A stretch of 64,000 nt of DNA, taken from assembly GCA_033032865.1 (NCBI GenBank), contig JAWHQI010000258.1:3968001-4032000 (forward strand), written 5' to 3'. A program made the translations under genes and the position numbers. This DNA is from Dactylorhiza incarnata (taxonomy: Eukaryota; Streptophyta; Magnoliopsida; Asparagales; Orchidaceae). Shown piece after piece: positions 10,200-21,330 of the stretch (its first letter is position 1; the number at the start of each line of letters is the position of its first letter). The notes under the pieces are model-generated. The model did no database searches. It was not told the DNA's origin and worked only from the letters and a program-made list of their open reading frames with translations.

Positions 10200-11935
10200 C
10201 CTTCCCCTTGTTACCGTCTCTATTCAGGAAAAAAAATTCTACTAGCAGCCTAGTTTCAGCTTGTCACGGGATTTCTTCAACTTCAAGCATAAGATTACAA
10301 AAGCCCGTCTGAACAAGAACAGCCAATCTGCTCGGTTCCGGCCTTCGATGGCAACGGTCCTCTCCATGGAAGATGTCGTCAGGGTCATGCGGTTGACGAA
10401 GATTGTGGTTGTTCTTCACGATGCTCATGGTTGTTGCTTGAAGTGCGCCAAAATCTGGAACCGTGGATTTCGAGCGGTTTTGTCCGCGAGCCCGAACCAC
10501 GACTGCGGTCCTTCATTCTCACCTCGAGTTATCAACCGGCCTTTAGTCCATCCCTTTTGGTACATGCGTGCCTTTGTCGACCTAGTCTAGTGTTTCCTAG
10601 ACATCCGGTGCATTTTGTCTTCCACTCTGGAGTTCCAACAACTATTTTCGAAGGAAACAATGTGGGGTGGTCCAAAGGTTTGAGATTTTTTTTCCTCCGA
10701 CTCTTTTTACGATGGTTTTCCCTTTTATTTGGGTTGTACTGTTGTGTGTCTCATTTGTAAACTATCATGGATGTGCTAGAGAATTCAGGAAGTTCAAGTC
10801 AAATGGTAATGCCTAATGCTGGACAGGGTAGTTGGACTAATTTGGTCATGAACCCGTTAGGCCTCTGATCCGATTAGACCTGAAAACTAGTTAATCCATG
10901 AAACGCTTTAAAACCGACTAACTGGTTAAGCTGCCAAACCGTGAACCACCGCGGGTTTTTGAAAGCCCCGTGGTACAAACAACAGGTTTAATTTTATTTA
11001 TTTTTATTAAAACAAAGCAGCGTGGCGGACTAGATTCGAACAGGCGAGCAAGATTTTAATAAATTCCCTCATGGTTCCTTGTGCCAAAGCAGCAACTGTG
11101 AAAACTCTTGAGATATTTTACATATTATAATAATACATAGATAAAATATCTCCAAATATACAAACAGAAATCTATATAAATGTATATATGTACATACACA
11201 CACTATTAATAACTCAAACCTCCCGTGGGAGTTCGCATAATTATAGATTGCACCTCTATCTTTTGAAATTACAAAGACCTCTGTAAGTTTACATTTCATA
11301 GCATGTGTACTGCAACGATGAGCATGAAAAGATAAATCGTGTCTTCGAGTTTTAATGTTAAAGTTTAAGACATTATTAGTTTTCCTCCATCTAATTGAAG
11401 ATTTGGGATTTAGCATTGGATGTTATGCTAATTTCTTGCACATTTCGTTTCCCCTTCTTATAGCAGCAATGACTTCATTAGAGAGGCAGCTATTTTTAGT
11501 ATTATGGTAAAAAATGATCGTATTCTTACTCTTCTTATATCATCTTTCTAAAAAACTTTTAGTAATGTTTTTTTGGGGTGATTCCTATGGCTATGCCTTC
11601 TAAGATTCGGTGAAGCCTAATTTACTAAATGTGAAGATTCTCTTTAAATCTTTCTTTCTTTCCTTATTTATTCAAGATTGTGGAATGTCATGTGGTTCCA
11701 TGCGTATTTCCCTCTAAGCGAGTCTATGGATAGCAGTGTTAAAAATTGTTTGGAAAAAAGGAGCTTCATTTAGGTGTTCCTTTACATTTTGGATGAAAGA
11801 ACGTGAAGGGAGCTATTAATTAAAATTAACTCTTATAGCATGAACATGAAATAATGATGTAAAAGAAAACGTTTTAAATAATAAATGGTGCATCAATGCA
11901 TAAGGGCATTGTTAATGATTAACCCTGGAAGGGGG
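10200..11935. other. intron sequence with no recognised feature
   Basis: Open frames at 10261-10590 and on the minus strand at 11069-11416 have no family I recognise and look accidental. The rest is AT-rich. Confidence 0.4.
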
Positions 11936-12327
11936 TGTTACCGATCTGCAGGCGGAAGAGCCGTCGTGGCAAGTTTACACGCGAAGACCGCGGGAGCCGG
12001 AGGTGATTCATGGCGCGGGCGAACCGGGCGGTTCAGCGGAAGTGACTCACGGCACAGGAGGAAGTGAACCGGGCGGTTCAAGCTGAATTTATAATTCTGT
12101 TTATTTTAATTAAGTTTTTTGTTGTTGTATTGACCCCTCACTATAAGAGGGTAAACTTTGGTTTGGTTTGTCATCTTTGGATCAATTAAGTGAAAGGGGG
12201 TTGCTCCCTCTTATCTCCTTCCCTAACCCTAACTCCCTCTCTCTCTTATCTCTCTCTCCCCCCTTCGTTCCCTCCCCGACGGTCGGCTACCTCCCCCTTG
12301 CCGGAATCCGATACCGAGTAGGTATCA
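11936..12327 (+). repeat. 5' LTR of Ty3 element C
   Basis: 392 bp, TGTTACCGATCTG to GTAGGTATCA; contains a CT-rich stretch near 12230-12265. The bases just before it, GGAAGGGGG, look like a polypurine tract. Confidence 0.9.
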
Positions 12328-13740
12328 TTGGTCCGACCTCCGTCTCCGCCTGCACTACCGCCGCCGGACGTTACCTCGTGTGTGTCGATGGCTCCAAATA
12401 CACGACTCCACGCCGCCGAAGGCCTCGACGGGCTGGACGACACCCGCGCCCGACTGGACCACCACGACCACCGACTGCAAAAACTGCAGTCCTCCGTCGA
12501 CGCCCTCCTCGCCAGGCAATCACTCATACTCGGCCGACTCGACGCCCTCACGGCCCCGGCCGCCCACACACCATCGACGGGATTCACATCTTCTACTGAC
12601 ACGGGCTCGATTTTGGGGACACCACCGCAGCTGCTTCCCATCGCCCCCGCACCTACACCCGGGCATGCCGCCCCCACCTTGGACATCCCCTCCTTCTCCG
12701 GCGTCGATCCAATGGGCTGGATCGCGCGGAGCAGTTTTTTGACCTCAACCTCACCCCGTCGGCGGATCGAGTCAGCACGGCCGTGGTCGGTCTCGACGAC
12801 TCGGCTCTGCATTGGGCGTGTTGGCTCCGCCAAGTTCAGCCCGCAATCTCCTGGGGAGAGTTCAAGCAAGAGATGATCAGTCGTTATGATTCGCGCTACA
12901 CCGGCTCCGCCGTCGAGCGCCTCTGCAGTGCCCGCCAAACAACAACCGTGGATAGTTACATTGATGAGTTTGTAGCGCTCGTGACACAAGTTCCGGGCCT
13001 TCCGTCCGACCACTACTTGGGGTTCTTCCTTCAGGGGCTACTGCCCAATATCCGCTCCCGCATCCGACACACCATCCTCGAACGGTATCTGAGGCTTCGG
13101 AGCTTGCTCGTGCGGTGGAAGCAGATCTCGGCCCCCTCCACCTTCAACCCAGCGGCCACACCGCCACCCGCACTCAGGCCAACCGTGACTTGGCCCCACG
13201 GCTACTGTCGGGTGGGGGCGTTCGGCCGGGACGCGCTGCCCCCCCCCCCTTTCTCCAATAACAACTATAATGAACTTCGCCGCAAGGGATTGTGCTTCCG
13301 TTGCGGCCAACCCTATTCGGCGCACCAGGTATGTGCGGTAAAAGAGTTTCACGCCCTTTTCGGCGATTATGATCCCGAAATCACCATAGCGGATTTCGAC
13401 GACCTCGCTATACATGAGGATGCGCTTCCACCGGAGCTCAACGGCGCGGCCCTGCATATACTGGACCTTTCGTTCTATTCCGTGGGCGGCCTTACCGGGC
13501 CCCGGACGATGAAGATGACCGGAGTACTTCTCGCTCGGCCCGTGCTTGTGATGGTCGATAGTGGCGCCAGCCACAATTTTATTTCGGCACAATTGGCGCG
13601 TGACCTCAACCTCCCGATCTCACCGTCCCCAGATTTTTCCGTTTGCTTGGGAGATGGCCGCCGACGGCCGACCTTGGGGCAGTGCTTGGGGGTGACTCTC
13701 CGTCGGGTCGTGCACCCTCACGACGGATTTCTATGTGTTC
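12328..13740 (+). pseudogene. element C gag and protease (frameshifted)
   Basis: The first frame has a likely start at 12390 (MAPNTRLHAAEGLDGLDDT), a coiled N-terminal part and a proline-rich linker ending near LDIPSFSGVDPMGW (about 12725). A frameshift then moves the capsid-like part (WACWLRQVQPAISWGEFKQE, YIDEFVALVTQVPGLPSDHY) to another frame, which continues to the zinc knuckle CFRCGQPYSAHQVC (about 13298) and the aspartic protease motif VMVDSGASHNFIS (about 13552). Another shift near 13730 moves to the frame of VILGVAWLQTLGDVRVNW. Protein production would need at least two repairs. Confidence 0.85.
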
Positions 13741-15517
13741 GAATTGGGCGGCATCGACGTTATCTTGGGGGTGGCGTGGCTTCAAACCTTGGGGGATGTT
13801 CGTGTGAATTGGGTCACTATGACTATGCTCTTTCAGCACGCGGGCCTCCCTTGCCGTCTGGTGGGCGATTCGGCTCTTCTACGGTCACCAGTCTCATTTC
13901 GAGCTCTCACTCGAGTAACGGACGTGAATTTTTCAGCCTGGCTATGGCCCTACAGCCAGAGCACCGCTTACGTACCACTAGCCGCCGATCTTCAGCACCT
14001 CCTCGAGGACTTCCCGGATATTTTTATTGCACCACAGGGCCTTCCACCGGTACGGCCGACAGACCACCTGATTGTGCTTCAGCCAGGTGCGGCGGCAGTT
14101 TCTGTCCACCCCTACCATTACAAGCACGCTCAGAAAGACAAGATCGAACGCCTTGTGCAGGAGATGTTGTTGGGCGGCCTCATTCGACTTAGTGCTAGCC
14201 CGTTCTCCAGCCCGGTCCTATTGGTTCGAAAAAAAGACGGGAGTTGGCGTTTTTGTGTTGACTACCGAGAGCTCAACAAAGTCACGGTTTCGGATAACTA
14301 TCATATTCCGGTAATTCAGGAACTCTTGGATGAACTTCACGACGCCGCCTACTTCACGAAGTTGGACCGTCTCTCGAAGTATGCACACTTCATTCCTCTC
14401 CGCCACCCGTACACGGCCGCTACCGTGGCCGACAGCTTCATCGCCGAGATCGTGCGGCTACATGAATTCCCTCGTTCTATCGTGAGCGACCGCGACCCTC
14501 TATTCCTCAGCAGCTTTTGGACCTGCCTTTTCGGCTATAGGGCATGTGGCTCCGTATGAGTACGGCCTATCACCCGCAGTCAGACGGGCAATCCGAAGTA
14601 CTCAATCGATGTTTAGAGACGTATCTTCGTTGTTTCATCGGCGAGCGGCCAGGCACTTGGGCCAAATGGCTGTGTTTGGTGGACTACTCTTATAACACAG
14701 CCTATCATCATGCGGCAAATACCTCACCTTTGGAGACAGTTTATGGTCGCCCGCCACCGTCGGTGGTCCGCCACCTCCTGGGGGAGTGCCCAGTGGCCAG
14801 TTTGGCCGACCATTTCCAGGATCGCGACATCATCGTCTATAGTTTAAAGCACCATCTTCAACGGGCCCAGGCAAAGATGGTATCCTTTGCCAACCGGAAG
14901 CGTCGGGATCTCTCCTTCCAAGTAGGGGAGAAGGTTTTTCTCAAGCTCCATCCATACCGCCAGCTCACCGTCGCGCGGCGGCCGTGCCCGAAGTTGGCAC
15001 CGTGTTTCTACGGGCCCTTTGAAGTCATAAGGCGCATCGGGGCCGTGGCGTACCGGCTTCGTTTGCCCAGCAGCAGCCGCATCCACCCGGTTTTTCACGT
15101 TTCACAGCATCGACGGGTGGTAGGCGATCACCCCGTCGTAGACCATATTTCGGCCGACCTCGACTATTCAAGTTCCGAACCGTTGTACCCCGAGGCTATC
15201 GTCGGTCGTCGGCATCACTTACCCGGGATGCCCACCCAGAAGAGATCCGCGTCGCATGGCGCCACCGTTCGACCAACGACGCTACATGGTTACTTCAAGA
15301 TTATTTTCGCCGACAGTTCTCGGACTACTGCATTGAGGACAAGACCGATTTTCCAGATGGCGGTATTGTTACAGATCTGCAGGAGGAAGAACTGTCGTGG
15401 CAAGTTTACACGCGAAGACCGCGGGAGCCGGAGGTGATTCATGGCGCGGGCGAACCAGGGGATTCGGCGGAAGTGACTCACAGCGCAGGAGGAAGTGAAC
15501 CGGGCAGTTCAGGCTGA
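13735..15517 (+). pseudogene. element C: RT start fused in frame to integrase, with chromodomain-like tail
   Basis: The frame has the RT N-terminal motifs SPFSSPVLLVRKKDGSWRFC and VDYRELNKVTV, reaches AAYFTKLD near 14370, and then reads RLSKYAHFIPLRHPYTAATV, which is integrase core. The RT catalytic region, RNase H and the integrase zinc domain are absent. Later integrase motifs (SDRDPLF, STAYHPQSDGQSEVLNR) are present, with a frameshift near 14540. A shift near 15235 leads into a tail (TWLLQDYFRRQFSDYCIEDK) that reads through the LTR start to a TGA at 15515-15517. Confidence 0.85.
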
Positions 15518-15758
15518 ATTTATATTTCTGTTTATTTTAATTAAGTTTTTTATTGTTGTATTGACCCCTCACTATAAGAGGGTAAACTTTGGTTTGGTTT
15601 GTCATCTTTGGATCAATTAAGTGAAAGGGGGTTGCTCCCTCTTATCTCCTTCCCTAACCCTAACTCCCTCTCTCTCTTCTCTCTCTCTCTCCCCCTTCGT
15701 TCCCTCCCCGACGGCCGGCTACCACCCCTCGCCGGAATCCGATACCGAGTAGGTATCA
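15367..15758 (+). repeat. 3' LTR of Ty3 element C
   Basis: 392 bp, same length as the left LTR, about 95% identical by eye. The last pol codons overlap its first 150 bases. Confidence 0.9.
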
Positions 15759-16754
15759 TGGTGTGAATTTCCTGTCACTATGAAGAATTTGATTCAAGTG
15801 TTCTGATTGAACTTCGTGCTCGATGATAGCCCTGGAACGAAAAGAATGCGAGCGTGCTAGAAAAGTGTGAAATGGGCTCATAATGAATGAATGAAAAGAT
15901 GAAATGTATCTTTAACATTGTCCGATGAAGAAGATACATCTAATGATAAGTTTAAAAATACTAAATAAAGGAAATGATCAAACGGCCAAACTAATACGTA
16001 AAATCATCCTTATTGGTATATACTCATATGAATATTGTATTATACCCTATAAACAAATATAAAGTAGTTTAATTTTAATGTACTTCATATTAATGGTAGC
16101 AAGAATGAATTTGGTACCCAGAAATCTCAACACTTTAATGAATTAAAGTTGTGACTAGAACTCGAAGACATGATTAAATGCAACCTCTAACATCATGTTG
16201 TGTTTTAGTTAAACACAACATAGTTTTGAACTCTAACGTAGTTTAACTATGTTGTTTCGGTATCACTAAGGAGAAGAGTCTTCCTTACTCATCAATTGGT
16301 TGACCCCGTCTTCGGACTTTTCTTTACAAGAAACATAGGTCGGTAGATCCGTTTAGGATGATCTTACAAAGATTTTGATGCAATCTTACGTTACGTCATG
16401 TCTTTTATTTTCGAACATCATACATGTTCTGGATTTACACTTTGGTAGTTATGTACCAAGTTATGTATCTGACATTGACTTTTAATTTCAGCATTCAATT
16501 TTAATTATGTTTTCCATTTAATTGGCTTTGTGATTCAAATTATTGAGATATTCCTTTATCATTGGCTCCATTTTTTTATTTCTGTTGTGCACTTTTGTCA
16601 CTTTTACTGTCTTTTTGTTACTATACCAATTTTTATATCATTGCTTAGTTTGCTCATATCACGAGTGTCGGTCGAGCTTCTGGTAGTTGATCTCTGAATA
16701 TTCTAAATGTTAATTTTGGCTCTCAAAAGATATTCTTCTTGTACATGTATTACT
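15759..16754. other. AT-rich intron sequence
   Basis: No open frame or repeat that I recognise. It may include unrecognisable 5' parts of element D. Confidence 0.4.
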
Positions 16755-16839
16755 AAGAGAGACATCTCTTAGTGAATCCTAAGAAGATATAGTCGATCAG
16801 AAATGGGTCAAGACCCAAAGCAATTGTTGAAGTCCGCAG

Positions 16840-17431
16840 TTTTCTTAGGTTAGCTGGATATTACAGGAGATTCATTAAGGATTTCTTGAGGATCGCACTA
16901 CCTTTGACTTCACTTACTAGGAAAGGGAAAGCTTTCATTTAGACTGTAGAATGTGAGTTAAGGTTTAAGGAGATAAAATCCAGGTAAATGACTACGCCGG
17001 TATTGTGCTTTACTTCAGGTGTAGAGGACTTTCAGATTTACAGTGATGCTTTAGGTCGAGGTTTAGGTTGCGTCCTTATACAGCATGGAAAAGTTATAGC
17101 ATTCACATCTAGACAATTGAAATATCACAAGAAGAAACTCATACACGACTTGGAGCTAGCTGCAATCAATCATGCATTAAAGATTTGGAGACACTGCCTT
17201 TATAAAACTTATTGCGAGATCTTCACAGATCATAAAAGCCTCAAGTATTTCTTTACGCAACGGGAATTCAATATTAGACAACGTAGGTGGTTGAATTTCT
17301 TGTTAGACTACGATGGGAGTTTTCAGTATCGTCTGAGAAAAGCAAATGTAGTAGCAAATGCGCTTAGTAGAAAGGGTTCAAGTTATTACCACATATCACG
17401 TCAAGAGGAATTGGTGTGGGCACTTGACTAA
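16840..17431 (+). pseudogene. element D RT end and RNase H
   Basis: After a stop-containing RT tail, the frame 16988-17431 gives RNase H: IYSDALGRGLGCVLIQHGKV, then HDLELAAINHALKIWRHCL and FTDHKSLKYFF, ending RKANVVANALSRKG. Ty3 RNase H normally has DAS where this copy has DAL. The part is open but isolated. Confidence 0.8.
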
Positions 17432-17511
17432 TTTGAGATCAGTGTGACTACCCGTGCTAGTGATGGTTCTGAGATCTTAAGTTGGATAGAAATTAAGTGT
17501 GACAAAAACAT

Positions 17512-17859
17512 GTTGTTAAAGACGCGCCTAAGGCTCAAGACTAACGAAACTTAGATGTTTGCGCCGTCGTGCGCCTTTGGAGCATAAATGCACGTCTAGG
17601 TGAGATTTTTGTGGTAATTTTTTTTCAAATCGAGCGTTGAGACTTAGATATGATGCAAGTGACCACATTGAGTCTATTTTTTAAGAGATAAATGATAGTA
17701 ATGAATGATTAATTAATAGAATAGATGAAAAATATGATCAAGAAGATGAATTGATGTTTGATGCTGATTTTTTTAGAATGTCTTTTTTAATAGATGAAGA
17801 ACACGCGACTGGGCTCCAAGACCCCTTTGCGCTTTGGTGCACCTTGCGCCTTTAATAAC
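17512..17859. mobile_element. MITE with GTTRTTAAAGRCGC ends inside element D
   Basis: The left end GTTGTTAAAGACGC and right end GCGCCTTTAATAAC are inverted repeats with two mismatches. The 348-bp segment interrupts the Ty3 pol region between RNase H and integrase. I found no clean target duplication (GACAAAA occurs near both sides but not at the ends). Confidence 0.55.
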
Positions 17860-17963
17860 TAATGACAAAAGATAGAATAAGGCATGCTTTACCACAAGAT
17901 TTGAAATTGTCAAAATTTGGGAGTTGAGAAAAGCAAGGCAAAGGGAGAACTTTACAATTTAGA

Positions 17964-18545
17964 ATGACTTGTCTCTATGCAAAGGAGTTTGCATCTGAGA
18001 TGTTGATCGCCTCTGCGAGGACATTCTTGTTGAGTTCCATAATTACAAGTATCTCATACATCCAGGTAGTACGAACTACGAAGATGTATGAGGACTTAAA
18101 GAAATCAGTCTGGTGGCCAAGATTGAAGAGTGATGTTGTTGAGTATGTGAGCAGATGTGAGACTTGCAAATTAGTTGAAGTAGAATGTCAAAGGACAATA
18201 GGCAAGTTACATTCACTTCTCATTCCAAAATGGAAGTTTGAAAGTATATTGATGGACTTCATGCATGGTCTACTGAGGTCACCAGTGGAAATGATTCTTT
18301 GTAGCCTTATAGATGATAGTGGGCCGTCTAACTGCTCATTCTATTCCAAATAAGAGGACAGATTAAGCTCCAAGACTGACTCAGCTTTATGTGGATGAGA
18401 TAGTCCAACCACATGATGTGACAGACTATTATCTCTGACAGAGATGGTAGATTCACTTCTAAAGATTGGAAATATGTTCAAGAGCATTTTGAGTACAAAA
18501 TTAAAGTTTGCCACAGCCTTTCACCCTCAGACAGATGGACAGACG
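17964..18545 (+). pseudogene. element D integrase, first part
   Basis: Shows WWPRLKSDVVEYVSRCETC, the H2C2 zinc region, then a degraded core (ILMDFMHGLLRSP), and TAFHPQTDGQTE just before the hAT MITE. Stops and shifts occur between these. Confidence 0.8.
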
Positions 18546-18549
18546 GAGC

Positions 18550-19001
18550 TAGGGGTGCAAACGAGTCGAGCTTGGCGAAATTTCCAAGCTCGAGCTAACC
18601 ATTTCGAGCTAAAGCTCGAGCTCGACGAGCTCATTTTGCCTTGGCTCGAGCTCGAGCTCAAGGCTTAATTATCGAGCTCGAGCTCAAGTTTTGAGCTCGC
18701 GAGCTCGAGTCGAGCTCAAGCTGCTCACGAGCTTTTTAGCTCAAGTGCCTTATTTTCTTTATATTTTTAATTTTTTTTAATACAGAAATAACTTGCGAGC
18801 TCATGAACAACAATATGTCAGCTCGAGCTCGACTCATAATCGAGCTCGAGCTCCACAGGCTCGAGCTCGACTCGTAATCGAGCTCGAGCTCCACAGGCTC
18901 GAGCTCTACAGGCTCGAGCTCCACAGACTCGAGCTCGAGTCGAGTTTTTTCGAACCGGCTCATCGAGCTTACGAGTCGGCTTAACTCAACTTGCACCCCT
19001 A
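18550..19001. mobile_element. hAT-type MITE rich in GAGCTC, inserted in element D integrase
   Basis: Ends TAGGGGTGCAAACGAGTC and (reverse) TAGGGGTGCAAGTTGAGTT are terminal inverted repeats. The 8-bp flanks are GACGGAGC (18542-18549) and GACAGAGC (19002-19009), one mismatch, as expected for hAT. The interior of 452 bp is made of repeated CTCGAGCTCGAG words on both strands, with an AT-rich centre near 18745-18790. Removing it restores the integrase reading GQTE followed by an Arg codon. Confidence 0.85.
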
Positions 19002-19009
19002 GACAGAGC

Positions 19010-19955
19010 GTACCAATAGGACCATGGAGGATTTGTTAAGGATGTGTATTCTGGATTTTAGAAGCAAGCTTTAGAATTATGTCACGTTAGTGGAGTTCTC
19101 TTGTAATAATAGCTTCAAAGCATGCATTGATATGACACATTTTGAGGCTCTTTACGGTAGACATTGTCGGACACCACTGTGTTGGGTTGAGAATGAAGAA
19201 AGAACGTCAAATCAGGAACCATGGATTGACAAGACCACGGATTGAGTCAAGCTCAATCAAAAGCGTATGAAGATAGCTCGAGATAGGACAACAAAATATC
19301 ATGATCAGGGGCACGGGTCAATGGAATTCAACATTGGAGACTTCGTAGCATTTTAAGGCTCTTTACGGTAGACATTGTCGGACACCGCTGTGTTGGGTTG
19401 AGAATGAAGAAAGAACGTCAAATTAGGAACCATGGATTGACAAGACCAAGGATTGAGTCAAGCTCAATCAAAATCGTATGAAGATAGCTCGAGATAGGAC
19501 AACAAAATATCATGATCAGGGGCACAGGACAATGGAATTCAACATTGGAGACTTCGTTTATCTCAAAGTCAGGTCTATTAAGGATATTTTTAGACTTAAA
19601 CAGGTGAAGAAATTGAGTCCAAAATTCGTTGTCTCATTCAAGATACTTGAACGCATTGTGAGATTGCATACAAGTTAGGCTTACCTAAGGATTTAGGTAT
19701 TTTACATGATGTGTTTCACGTCTCATATTTGAGGAAAGCAGTTAGAGATCCTAGTTAGGGGGTCAGTAATGAGGATGCGTCAATTGAATATAATCTTGAT
19801 ATTAGTGTTAAGCTAATCAAGATTGTGGACTTAGAACTCAAAAGATGAGAAATGGAGAGATCCATTGTGTGAAAGTTATTTGGATGAATTGTGGTCGACC
19901 AGAATACACTTAAAAGAAAAAAGATGAGTGGCAGAGTCGTGAAGAATATTCCTTC
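19010..19955 (+). pseudogene. element D integrase C-terminal part
   Basis: Continues integrase after the hAT MITE: TMEDLLRMCILDF, FEALYGRHCRTPLCW, then FNIGDFVYLKVRSIKD (19523 on) and a chromatin-binding-like tail in broken frames. It includes a 211-bp tandem duplication. Confidence 0.8.
19138..19559 (+). repeat. 211-bp tandem duplication within element D integrase
   Basis: Copies at about 19138-19348 and 19349-19559 share nearly all bases (GGCTCTTTACGGTAGACATT at 19146 and 19357). Only a few substitutions separate them, fewer than the decay of the gene around them. 211 is not a multiple of three, so it shifts the frame. Confidence 0.85.
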
Positions 19956-19971
19956 TTAGTTGGCCCTGATA

Positions 19972-21256
19972 CAACAACACTCAAGCTTTTATCCCACCAT
20001 AGTGGAGTCGGCTATATGGATCCTCTGTCGCCATTGCGCCCTATCTTTAATCATAGTCTCACTAATGCCTAAATACATCATGTCTTTCCTTATAGTTTCA
20101 TTCCAAGTCTTTTTTGGTCTACCCCTCCACCGTTTGACATGTCTAGTGACTAAACTCTCACAACGCCTAACAGGTGCCTCTAATGGTCTCCTATGTACAT
20201 GTCTGAGTCATCTTAAACGAGCTTCTCGCATCTTCTCTACAACTGGCGCCACTACTGTCTTATCCCTGATACATTCATTCTTAATTTTATCCAGTCTCGT
20301 GTTACCACACATCCACCTAAGCATTCTCATCTCCGCAACTCCCATTTTTTGCTCATGTACACCATTCACTGCCCAACACTCAGAACAGTATCGCATTGCT
20401 GGTCTAATTGCAGTACGATAAAACTTGTCTTGAAGTTTTAATGGTACTTTACGATCACATAAGATCCCAGACGCACCTCTCCACTTCAACCAACCTGCTT
20501 GGATTCTATGTATCACATCTTTATCTACACCTCCATATTTTTTGAATTATCGATCCCAGATATTTAAAGCACTCACTGCGGGAAATATCTTGGTCACCCA
20601 ATTTAATGACGGAGTCATCCGACCTTCTTGCACTACTAAATTTAAGCTCTATATACTCCGTCTTTGTCCTGCTCAACCTAAAACCCTTCTTTTCTAAAGT
20701 GTCTCCCCAAGATTCAAGTTTCACGTTTACACCCTCACGCGTCTCATCGACCAAAACAATATCATTTGCAAATAATAAACACCAAGGTATTGCTTGTTGG
20801 ATATGTCCGGTGAGCTCATCTAAGATAAGGGTAAAGAGATAAGGGCTTAAAGCTGACCCTTGATGTAAGCCATCAGCGATAGGGAATTCCTGTGTTAATC
20901 CTCCAGATGCCCTCACCCTGGTCACTGAATTTGTATACATATCTTTGATTACGTCAATGTATGATACATTTACACCTTTATTTTCTAAGACTCTCCACAA
21001 GACCTCTCTTGGAACCCTATCATAAGCCTTCTCCAGATCGATAAACAGCATATGCAAATCTTTTTGTCTTTCCTGATAGTTGTCAATGAGTCTCCTTAAT
21101 AGATGTATAGCTTCCATGGTTGACCTCCCTAGCATGAATCCAAATTGGTTCTCTGAGATGCTAGTCTCTCGTCTAACTCTTCTCTCTATTACTCGTTCCC
21201 ATAGTTTCATAGTATGACTCATCAATTTAATTCTCATAGTTTCATAGTATGACTCA
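19972..21256 (-). mobile_element. 5'-truncated RTE-type LINE
   Basis: A 16-bp target duplication TTAGTTGGCCCTGATA flanks the element (19956-19971 and 21257-21272), inside element D. The 3' end, read on the minus strand, is ...AGTGTTGTTG, the TTG-type tail of plant RTE LINEs, with no poly(A). The 5' side stops within the reverse transcriptase. A 24-bp word CATAGTTTCATAGTATGACTCAT occurs twice at the 5' junction (near 21206 and 21237). Confidence 0.9.
20208..21237 (-). pseudogene. LINE reverse transcriptase (RTE clade), truncated
   Basis: The minus strand shows RT motifs in order: ENQFGFMLGRSTMEAIHLLR, LFIDLEKAYDRVPREVLWRV, GLHQGSALSPYLFTL, then LLFANDIVLVDE. The catalytic FADD is changed to FAND, so the first Asp is lost. 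After a shift near 20520 the thumb-like tail continues (VPLKLQDKFYRTAIRPAMRY, CWAVNGVHEQKM). The endonuclease domain and RT start are missing. Confidence 0.88.
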
Positions 21257-21330
21257 TTAGTTGGCCCTGATATGATAGTAATTTTCGAGGATGAAAATTT
21301 TGTGAGGGGAGATTTATAAATCCCAAAATC

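Larger units (their letters stand above)
11936..15758 (+). mobile_element. Ty3 (chromovirus-like) retrotransposon C, internally deleted
   Basis: Two 392-bp LTRs (11936-12327 and 15367-15758) start TGTTAC and end GTATCA. They differ at roughly 20 positions by eye. After the left LTR comes a possible primer site TTGGTCCGACCTCC. Inside are gag, zinc knuckle, protease, the start of RT, then integrase and a chromodomain-like tail. The RT palm, RNase H and the first part of integrase are missing. The flanks (GGGGG left, TGGTG right) give no clean target duplication. The size of 3.8 kb fits a deletion derivative. Confidence 0.9.
16755..21330 (+). mobile_element. decayed Ty3 retrotransposon D with three later insertions
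   Basis: Pol fragments lie in order: end of RT (SFLRLAGYYRRFIKDFL region, about 16840), RNase H (16988-17431), integrase zinc domain and core (17964-18545), integrase C-terminal part (19010-19955), and the last bases plus a polypurine-like GTGAGGGGAGA near 21300. Insertions are a MITE (17512-17859), a hAT MITE (18550-19001) and a LINE (19972-21256). The RT palm, gag and left LTR are not seen. A possible 3' LTR start is at about 21312; its end could not be placed. Confidence 0.8.

Noticed and set aside
10261..10590. 109-codon frame beside the Au SINE
   Set aside because: No recognised domain, overlapping frames of similar length, no promoter or partner exon.
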